From contig NZ_CP121634.1 in NCBI RefSeq assembly GCF_029714945.1, positions 6,531,001 through 6,595,000 of the forward strand: a stretch of DNA of 64,000 nucleotides, in the 5' to 3' direction. Made by a program: the position numbers and the translations under genes. This document shows positions 17,713 to 24,837 of the stretch, one piece after another (positions within the stretch are counted from its first letter, which is position 1; each line of letters starts with the position of its first letter). Source of the stretch: Bradyrhizobium sp. CIAT3101. GTDB lineage: Bacteria; Pseudomonadota; Alphaproteobacteria; Rhizobiales; Xanthobacteraceae. The notes under the pieces were generated by a model. The model was not told the origin of the DNA. It saw only the letters and a list, made by a program, of their open reading frames with translations, and made no database searches.

Positions 17713-18069
17713 GATGCCGTCGCCTCTATGGGCTCCGCCGGAGCCGTGTAGAAAAGCCAAGCATGCGAAGAGGCTTATTCTTGGGATCAATGTGGGTCGC
17801 GCAATGGCGCAAACGGCCGCTCGTCAATTTCTTCAAAACATGTTGCTCGATTGCAACGCGTCGATGACAAGCGATTGCGCCCGTTACAACGGCAACTCCC
17901 ACCGCAATTGTGAGTACGGTCCAATTTTCGACCCACTGCGACCAGATTTGAAGCAGAGGCTTGGCGCGCTGGTCGGGATGACGCAACAGGCGTCGGCTTC
18001 GCGCATCGTTTGGAAACGATGGATCCGCGCCTATGGGACCGGACGAAGTTCGCTAGGGGATTACTAGCA
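17713..18069. other. Divergent intergenic region between transglycosylase and transpeptidase genes
   Basis: This 357-bp gap is noticeably poorer in G+C than its surroundings and must hold both promoters. I find no convincing -35/-10 pair or operator. A short minus-strand reading frame with a hydrophobic stretch lies within it, but its support is weak (see rejected items). Confidence 0.5.
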
Positions 18070-19233
18070 ATGCAGCGCGCGATAACAACGGCTGTATTCG
18101 CCATTTTCATGCTCCCTGCGGGGATCGCACACGCTCAATTTCTGTTTGGACCCCAACACACGTTCTGGCCGGGTCAATACGCTCCCCACAAACACAAGCA
18201 CCACCACCGGCAGACAAACTCTGAAACCGCGCCCGAGCCCCTTCCGAAGGGCCCGCTCCAGATCATCATCTCAATAGCAGACCAACGAGTCTCGCTTTTT
18301 GACAACGGCGCCCTGATTGCACGCTCTTCGGTGTCCACGGGAATGGAGGGGCATCCTACGCCCCTCGGCGTGTTCAGCGTTATCAGCAAAGAACGATGGC
18401 ACCGTTCAAATATTTATAGCGCCGCCCCCATGCCCTACATGCAACGCATCACCTGGTCAGGGATAGCGTTGCACGCCGGTGTCGTGCCTGGGCATCCAGC
18501 CTCACACGGCTGCATCCGTTTGAAAAATGATTTTGCCGTTCGACTCTGGCATCTCACGAAGCGCGGCACGCGCGTGATCATTGCGCACGATGATGTCCAG
18601 CCGCCGGTCGAGATAACCAATCCGCATCTTTTTCAACCGAAAGCCGCGTCCGCTTCGTCGGAATTCCAGACTGCCACCGTCGCAACCAAGAGCATCGGTA
18701 CAGCCGCAGCAACGCAGGGATCCCCGGTGTCAAACGCTGAGACTCCGGAAGCCGCCAGCCTCCAGGTGCCGGGCTCGGTTCCCGCTGCAAGCGCGCCCAA
18801 AAAGATCGTCCCAATCTCCATCTTCGTCAGTCGTAAGTTGAGCAAGCTGTTCGTGCGTCAGGGCTTCACGCCGTTGTTTGATGTCCCGGTCAAGATCGAA
18901 AATCCGGAGGAGCCGCTGGGAACACACGTGTTTACCGCAATGGAATTCCAGAACGAGGGAACGGCTATTCGCTGGACCGTCGTGTCGATTCCGGACGAAT
19001 TTCCTCGCATCGAGGGTGCCACGAAGAGGCGCGAGACGCCCGTGAAGCAAACCGCCCTATCGGTACCGTCGCCCGATCAGGCCAACGCTGTCCTCAACCG
19101 CATCGAAATACCTCAGGATACGGTTGAGAGGATCTCTCAACTTTTGACGCCGGCCTCTTCATTGATTATTTCCGACAACGGATTTAGCCATGAGACCGGA
19201 AAAGACACGGATTTCATCGTGGTAACGCATTGA
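18070..19233 (+). CDS. L,D-transpeptidase (YkuD domain) with a second degenerate YkuD-like domain
   Basis: A 387-residue secreted protein. The start MQRAITTAVF gives a signal peptide cleaved near AHA-QF; the longer reading upstream lacks one. The YkuD domain (about 55-180) has HAGVVPGHPASHGCIRL, with catalytic Cys148 and its His and Gly neighbours, so it should make 3-3 cross-links or attach proteins to peptidoglycan. After a Ser/Ala-rich linker, residues about 235-300 repeat the first half of a YkuD fold (ISIFVSRKLSKLFV, PLGTHVFTAM) but lack the HxGxxxxSHGC active site. G+C is lower than most of the window. It is divergent from the transglycosylase gene. Confidence 0.9.
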   Translation: MQRAITTAVFAIFMLPAGIAHAQFLFGPQHTFWPGQYAPHKHKHHHRQTNSETAPEPLPKGPLQIIISIADQRVSLFDNGALIARSSVSTGMEGHPTPLGVFSVISKERWHRSNIYSAAPMPYMQRITWSGIALHAGVVPGHPASHGCIRLKNDFAVRLWHLTKRGTRVIIAHDDVQPPVEITNPHLFQPKAASASSEFQTATVATKSIGTAAATQGSPVSNAETPEAASLQVPGSVPAASAPKKIVPISIFVSRKLSKLFVRQGFTPLFDVPVKIENPEEPLGTHVFTAMEFQNEGTAIRWTVVSIPDEFPRIEGATKRRETPVKQTALSVPSPDQANAVLNRIEIPQDTVERISQLLTPASSLIISDNGFSHETGKDTDFIVVTH

Positions 19234-19503
19234 TGCGGCGACGCAACCCGCCAACAAACTAAGCCGCTGCGCAACCTGCTGGAATTGTTCGACCGCAATT
19301 CTGGTGCAAAATTCTTGAAGTCCGCACCTAAGCCAAAGCGGCGCGAGGTTCGTTCTGGGTCAATCGCGTCGGTCCGCCCCAGAGTTCGGGACTTCCGATC
19401 TACCCCCAGATCCGGACATGCGGCTGCAATGCGCCAACAGACGCTGAGGGCCAAGAAGCGAAATCGCACGTGCGGTTTGAGGAGGTCGCCCCTCGCGCCG
19501 ATC

Positions 19504-20688
19504 CTATTGCAGCAGCAGCGGCAGATTGAGCGGGCCGCGGAAACCGAATCCGTGCCAGCGCACGCTCGCGGGATCAGGTAAGGTCATATTTGGGAAGCGC
19601 TCGAACAGCATCGGCAGCAGTATCTCGCCGACAGTTCGCCGCGACAGATGCGCACCCGCGCAATGATGCGGGCCATTACCGAAGGCCTGGTGAGGATTGG
19701 GCTCGCGAAGCGCGTTGTAGTTCTCGCCATCTTCGAAGACGTCCTCGTCTCGGTTGGCTGAGGCCTGGATCGTCATCACCGTGTCGCCCTTCGGGATGAA
19801 GCAGCCGCGCAACTCCGTGTCCTCCATGACAAGCCGTGAACTCGCCTGGATCGGCGCCACCCACCGGACCCCTTCCTCGAAGGCGGCGCGCCATTTGCCG
19901 TCTGCGCGCACTGAATCGAGCTGATCGGGATTCGTGAGCAGGCCGTAGAGGATCGTCAGCAGGGCGTCGCGCGGCTCGTTGATGCCGCCGCCGATCGCGA
20001 TCTTCACATTGGCGATCATCTGGCTTTCCAAAATAGGATTCTTCGCGTTCACCATGAAGGAGAGTGCCGAGGAGTCCGGCTCGGCCCGCACGCGTTCGAC
20101 GTTGGCGCGGATACATTTGTCCATTTCCCCGTTGGCGATGTCGGTCGCTTGGAAAGGCCCTGGCGTCCAGCCGAAATTGCCGGCACCGTCGATCAACGTC
20201 TGCGACCACCGCTGCATCTCCTCATCACTCGCGTCCGGAACGCCGATCGCGTGCGCCAGTATCCGCGCGGCAAGCGGTCCCGCGAGGGCAGGAAAGAGAT
20301 CGACAACCTCGCCGCGCGGCAGCCGATCGAGATACGCCACCGCCAGTTTCGCATACAGCGGGCCCCATACGGACTCGATCGTCTTCGGCATGAGGGCCGG
20401 CATCATCGCCATGCGTTCGGCCCGGTGCTCGTCGTGGTCCTTGCGCATCAGCGTATGCGCGAGAAAGGCGCGCTTCATGGGTGTGTTCGGATCGTCGGAG
20501 CTGAACAACGCCGCGTTGTCCTTCACGAACTTGGTGTCGGCGGCCTTGGTGAGAAACGTGCGGCCCACGGATCTGACGCGCAATACGGGCGCTTCGCGCC
20601 TCAGGCGCTTGTAGATCGGATAGGGGTCGCGCGTGAGGTCAGCGATCGTGATCGTCTCGTCCAGGGGGCTCAAGGCGGCAGTCGACAT
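19504..20688 (-). CDS. Cytochrome P450 with atypical I-helix
   Basis: A 394-residue P450. I start it at MSTAALSPLD because residues from the longer reading do not look like a P450. The heme loop FGNGPHHCAGAH gives the thiolate Cys343 and the ExxR motif is EGVR. The I-helix reads AIGGGINEPRDAL: the usual (A/G)Gx(D/E)T acid-alcohol pair is replaced by Asn-Glu-Pro, which is found in some P450 subfamilies and may change oxygen activation. Its 3' end is duplicated at 14511-14641. The 5' side faces a rocD remnant. The substrate is unknown and no redox partner is adjacent. Confidence 0.93.
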   Translation of the reverse strand: MSTAALSPLDETITIADLTRDPYPIYKRLRREAPVLRVRSVGRTFLTKAADTKFVKDNAALFSSDDPNTPMKRAFLAHTLMRKDHDEHRAERMAMMPALMPKTIESVWGPLYAKLAVAYLDRLPRGEVVDLFPALAGPLAARILAHAIGVPDASDEEMQRWSQTLIDGAGNFGWTPGPFQATDIANGEMDKCIRANVERVRAEPDSSALSFMVNAKNPILESQMIANVKIAIGGGINEPRDALLTILYGLLTNPDQLDSVRADGKWRAAFEEGVRWVAPIQASSRLVMEDTELRGCFIPKGDTVMTIQASANRDEDVFEDGENYNALREPNPHQAFGNGPHHCAGAHLSRRTVGEILLPMLFERFPNMTLPDPASVRWHGFGFRGPLNLPLLLQ

Positions 20689-20955
20689 GACGGGTGGTCC
20701 TGTTGGCAACACGTCAGTATGAGCCAAGGCGCGGCAAGCGCAATGAGCAGGCGGAAAACGGCGCAACCACGGCGTCCGCCGAACCATCGGCGGGACAATC
20801 GCGCCGTTGCAGGTCATGCATGCAGGCGACGCCCCCGCTCCGTAACGGGATTTGAGGCAGGAGCCGTTACCTTTTGCCATCCGCGTGAGCGGGTCGAGCC
20901 AGCGGCAAGTCCGACCGACGTCCGTTCTGCCGCTGAAAGAAAAGTCAATTCAGAT

Positions 20956-21060
20956 GGCCATGCTGGCGGTCGAACTGCATCCCGAGGCCGGCCGCGCACG
21001 CCGCCACTGACTGGGCACTCGAGCAGTTCGCCGCGATCCTGACGCAGGATTTCTCTTGAG
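20956..21060 (+). pseudogene. Internally deleted copy of the rocD 3' end
   Basis: About 105 bp match two separate parts of the rocD end. 20956-21008 matches the segment at 14240-14292 ([15 protein letters not shown] region), then the sequence jumps to match 14385-14437 through the stop codon. Roughly 92 bp between them are missing. Orientation matches the intact gene. It is the third copy of this gene end in 7 kb and is non-functional. Confidence 0.88.
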
Positions 21061-21123
21061 GGAGCGCTGGACCACGCCGGGGCCTTTGGTAAAAGTCGCC
21101 AGCTTTGCCACGCTGATTACGGC

Positions 21124-21155
21124 AATGGCCCCGACGATTGCACGTCGGGGCCATT
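21124..21155. other. Orphan 13-bp perfect hairpin
   Basis: A 13-bp perfect stem (21124-21136 with 21143-21155) around a 6-nt loop. Neither strand has a following U-tract, and no intact gene ends here. It may be the left-over terminator of the gene whose 3' remnant lies 64 bp upstream, or part of a repeat. Confidence 0.6.
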
Positions 21156-21429
21156 CAAGATCATCGGGCATAGGTACATCCGCCGTGCCTGCTGATCGTT
21201 GATGCCACTGATGACCGCATCCGATCTTGCACTGACTGTGGCGAGGCTGCGGCATCGGGATGATGACATTCTGCCGGAAAGCCGATGGCTGTCCACCTCG
21301 TCATTGGGGGTACCCCAACCAGCGCGCTGCCAGACGCGATTTTCATGGCGATCAGCGGGCGTGACGCACGTGATTGGGGCGACGCGAAAAACGGAAGCTC
21401 CGCGTCCCACCAGATGGGATGGACGTCGA

Positions 21430-21563
21430 GCTCGTACGATGGCTAGAGCGGAAGCGAAACAAATCAAACTTCATCTTTGCAATCGGGACGAACAAGAGGG
21501 GCTGGACACTGCACTGGTTATCAAAACGATGGGTTTAGCAAGCGCTCAACCCACCCTACGGGC
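21430..21563. mobile_element. MITE-like inverted-repeat element, copy 2
   Basis: A 134-bp element homologous over its length to 14641-14773, including the central stretch with TCAAACTTCATC and GAACAAGAGGG. The terminal repeats are more diverged here, with the right end (GGGTTTAGCAAGCGCTCAACCCACCCTACGGGC, given as position 21531-21563) better preserved. It lies upstream of the large HEIGH-motif gene and contains no coding sequence. Confidence 0.72.
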
Positions 21564-21815
21564 TCATAAACCGAGCTTGATTGGTGCTGGCTTGCCGACG
21601 CTCGAGCACGCGATCGCGCCTCATTCGGCCGGCCGTTCAGCTCGCAGGTTGCAACACGCCGCCACCGTTATGAGGCCATACCAGCTGGAACGGATTGGCT
21701 ATCGCGAGATGCCGGCATGGAGTAGAATTCATCGACAACGACGCCAGGCACACGTTCCGTACACCATTGAGGTCCGTCACAGGGTGGCGGAAGCCTCAAG
21801 CAGGAGGGGTGGCAG

Positions 21816-24680
21816 ATGGCAGATGAAGTTGCTCGCCCGCGCGATTCAGCGGAGTGGAATCCCAGCAAATATGCGCTCTGGAACGAGCGCTGGGGCGACG
21901 CGGCCAACGCACCGACCTCGATTTTGTTGCGTCATCCAACGGCTCCGTTTCTCCGTACCGTCCCCGCAATTAATGATCACTATATGCAGGGCGTGGGAAA
22001 TGACTATCTCGAAAAGGTAGCGAAACTCGATATCGATCCGCCCATTAAGCTGCCGCACGTGCTCCGAACCGACTCGAGAGACTTATTCAAGCGTGACTTT
22101 TCGGGTTTGATCCGGTGGATGCTCCTTGGCTGGCCTCCCGCGAATCCGCACGACGACGATGCCGACAGCGATGCCGGCAACCCGTTCGTGTCGTTCCGAG
22201 TTGAGCGTAAGTCGCCGACGGGCGAAGTTTTCGATCAGACCGTGATCCTGGTGGCTTCCGAGTGGATTCCCGACCCGAACGTCGATGCCGCCCCCGACAG
22301 TCCACCGCCCGGCCATTTCCTGGGCTCCGGGTTCGGCATCCGCGTGGTTGCGCACGTGCGGCCGAAGAACGGAGGATACGAAGTACGCATCACCGGGATG
22401 ACCGCGTCACTTCCGTTCGGCCTTTACAGCACCGCGGCAGTGTTCAGTTTGTTAGGGGAGGACGAGAAGGACAAGAACAACGCGTTCGCACCGATCTTCC
22501 AAGTGGACAGGCTTTCTCGGGTCAAGACCCAGATGTCGAGTCAGCTTGGCTTGAAAAATCAATCCGTCTCCATTCGCGGCGCCCGGATCGCCACCACACC
22601 CGACGGAAAATCACCGCGTGTCCAGTGGCAAGCCGCGAGCAAGCCCGGGACGGAGAGCGGCCGAACCAGAGCTACACCGTATTCGCTCGTGTTCTCGGGG
22701 ACGCCGACGGAGGCTGGCGCTCTTGTCAGCAGGGTTGAGCTCGTCGCCGATGCGGTGACACCTGGATACGCGTGGGTATTTCCGATTGATCCCGCGTCGC
22801 AGAAGCCGCCGACCGATCTTCGCAAACGGCGTCCGACACGCAGCGAAGAAGCACTCGAGTATTATCGCGACAATGAACAAATCACCGCGCATCAGGCGGA
22901 TCCGTTGACTTACCAATCAGCCGGATCCATCGAAGAGGAGGTGCTGGTTTGCCCCGGATTTGTTCTCGCCGACGGCCCTCCCCCTCCCTATCCCTATCCC
23001 CCGCCGCATTACCCCAACCCAGGAGATCCGAAGACAGTCAATCTGCCCGACACGTTGACGATACCTCTCGTTCGATCGAACGACTTCTCGGCAATCAGCG
23101 CCTACAACAATGTCAGGCAATTCTTTCATCGGCTCGAGGCGTATGGAATTGATGCGGTTTCGTACTTTCGGATCGCCAGACTGCCGCTCAAGGTCTTTTA
23201 TCGCTCCGGGGTGAGGCCAGGCCCCGGCAAGGACGGCCAGACCGTCAATGCGCGTGTTCTTCCGGAGGGCTGGCCGGTCGACTACGTGGCACAGACCAAG
23301 CTAAGCGATCGTCCGATCCTGCAACTGCATTTGGCGCTGGCCGACCTTTCAACCCGTGCACGCAAGCCGTGGGACGGAACCAACCGCTCACAAGCGGAGC
23401 CTCTCGGCATCGCGGCCGACGCGCGCTGGATCTGGCACGAGATCGGGCACGTGCTTTTGATGTGCTCGGTCGGTGAGCTGGAATTCCGTTTCGCACACAG
23501 CGCCGGAGACGCGCTCGCAGCGATCGTCTCGGACCCGCAATCGCAGTTGGCGGGAGACGGCAATTGGCGCGGCGCGACATTCCCGTGGGTGTTTACGCCG
23601 CGTCGCCATGACCGATGCGTGTCGCATGGATGGAGCTGGGGCGGCACGTTGCACTATGCGATGTCCCAGGTGCCCGATTCAACGCCGCCCCGCCGCAAGG
23701 GTTACTGGACCGAACAGATCCTCTCGTCATCACTGTTCCGGCTGTACCGCGCTATTGGCGGCGACACGAAGCTGGTGGGCCTGCAAGACCAGCCTGACCG
23801 ATCCGCCCGCGAGTCGGCTTCGCACTATTCCGTCTACCTCATCATGAGGGGGATTCAGCTTCTGCCGACATCGACCACCGTGTTGACCAACGAGCCGGAT
23901 CAGCTCGTCTCGGCGCTGATCGACGCCGACATCGGCACCATTCTCTGGGACGTCAACGTTACGGTGACCTTTCCTCCACCCCCGTCGTACAGCATCCAAT
24001 CGTTCCCGTTCCACAGGATCGGCGGCTGTGTGCACAAGGTCATTCGCTGGGCGTTCGAAGTCCAGGGCCTGTATGCCGTTGCCGGAACGATCACCAACGC
24101 CCCAGGCCTTCCACCGCCGGTCGACATCTACATCCTGGACCGGCGACCACTTTCGGAAGTTTCGCCGTACGGCGCTATCGCGTATGGCCCGGGCAGTTAC
24201 AATCCGGTCTCGCTCGATTGGAATCCCCAACAGTCCGGTTCAGATGCTCCGCCCTTGTGGCAGGCCCACCAAAGCGCGATCGTTGTCTCGGGGGGCAATA
24301 TCTCCGTGAAGGTCGGAAACCGCGGCGGTCAACAGGCAACGAATGTTGTAGTCACCGTTTGGTGGCAGGCATGGCCCGGTGGCAGTGATCCGCCGAAATG
24401 GACATCACCAGTGTCAACGACATGGACACCGTGCGACCCGTCACCAGGCTCCTCCGGTCAAACCATTGGCCCAGATGCGCCGCCTGTCGAATTTGATTTC
24501 ACGTTCAACCCACCGCCATCCGGCACCCGCTATCTCGTGCTGGCTATCGCAACCTGCGGGGACGATGCCGCCAACACGGATCTAACAACGTCGTTGCCGT
24601 GCAGCGAATTGCCCACGGAACTCATTGACCTCGTACCCAATGACAACAACCTTGGTCTTATCGTGGTTGGCAGCCCCTAA
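21816..24680 (+). CDS. Large uncharacterised protein with HExxH zincin-like motif and C-terminal beta domain
   Basis: A 954-residue protein I cannot assign to a named family. The start ATG has an excellent Shine-Dalgarno (AGGAGGGG) 6 bp upstream. No signal peptide or TM helix is visible. A His-Glu-Ile-Gly-His motif lies at 541-545 in WIWHEIGHVLLMC, followed by FAHSAGDALAAI (His561, Asp565). This resembles zinc metallopeptidases with a downstream acidic ligand, so proteolysis is plausible but unproven. Downstream GWSWGGTLHYAM and YWTEQILSSSLFRLYRAIGGD could belong to the same domain. Residues about 380-395 are Pro/Tyr rich. The C-terminal ~130 residues look like a CARDB/Ig-like beta domain (ISVKVGNRGGQQATNVVVTVWW). 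It is convergent with the haloperoxidase gene. Confidence 0.85.
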   Translation: MADEVARPRDSAEWNPSKYALWNERWGDAANAPTSILLRHPTAPFLRTVPAINDHYMQGVGNDYLEKVAKLDIDPPIKLPHVLRTDSRDLFKRDFSGLIRWMLLGWPPANPHDDDADSDAGNPFVSFRVERKSPTGEVFDQTVILVASEWIPDPNVDAAPDSPPPGHFLGSGFGIRVVAHVRPKNGGYEVRITGMTASLPFGLYSTAAVFSLLGEDEKDKNNAFAPIFQVDRLSRVKTQMSSQLGLKNQSVSIRGARIATTPDGKSPRVQWQAASKPGTESGRTRATPYSLVFSGTPTEAGALVSRVELVADAVTPGYAWVFPIDPASQKPPTDLRKRRPTRSEEALEYYRDNEQITAHQADPLTYQSAGSIEEEVLVCPGFVLADGPPPPYPYPPPHYPNPGDPKTVNLPDTLTIPLVRSNDFSAISAYNNVRQFFHRLEAYGIDAVSYFRIARLPLKVFYRSGVRPGPGKDGQTVNARVLPEGWPVDYVAQTKLSDRPILQLHLALADLSTRARKPWDGTNRSQAEPLGIAADARWIWHEIGHVLLMCSVGELEFRFAHSAGDALAAIVSDPQSQLAGDGNWRGATFPWVFTPRRHDRCVSHGWSWGGTLHYAMSQVPDSTPPRRKGYWTEQILSSSLFRLYRAIGGDTKLVGLQDQPDRSARESASHYSVYLIMRGIQLLPTSTTVLTNEPDQLVSALIDADIGTILWDVNVTVTFPPPPSYSIQSFPFHRIGGCVHKVIRWAFEVQGLYAVAGTITNAPGLPPPVDIYILDRRPLSEVSPYGAIAYGPGSYNPVSLDWNPQQSGSDAPPLWQAHQSAIVVSGGNISVKVGNRGGQQATNVVVTVWWQAWPGGSDPPKWTSPVSTTWTPCDPSPGSSGQTIGPDAPPVEFDFTFNPPPSGTRYLVLAIATCGDDAANTDLTTSLPCSELPTELIDLVPNDNNLGLIVVGSP

Positions 24681-24837
24681 GGCGCGATGAGATTCGGATG
24701 AATCGTCATCGCGCTTCAGGTTGTTGTCTGCGCATAATCTTTCCGGAAAACCGCTTCGCACTTTTCCGGATCATGCTCCAGCGGCAAGCCCGATGGTCTG
24801 GCGTGCGCTTCGTTGTCAGGTCACGTACAAGGCCCGG

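Larger units (their letters stand above)
20689..21815. other. 1.1-kb non-coding scarred region
   Basis: There is no convincing gene. It contains an internally deleted rocD 3' remnant (20956-21060), a 32-bp hairpin (21124-21155), an unrecognised stretch (about 21170-21425), the second MITE-like element (21430-21563) and the leader of the following large gene (21570-21815), where a good Shine-Dalgarno sequence lies at 21802-21809. Confidence 0.75.

Noticed and set aside
17726..17986. Short minus-strand reading frame (86 codons, TTG start) with one hydrophobic stretch
   Set aside because: It lies in a divergent promoter gap, needs a TTG start without a visible ribosome site, and I recognise no homology. 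A real small membrane protein cannot be excluded.
14641..21563. Insertion sequence or composite transposon framing 14.6-21.6 kb
   Set aside because: The two MITE-like copies are in direct orientation, but no transposase, intact or broken, was recognised between them.
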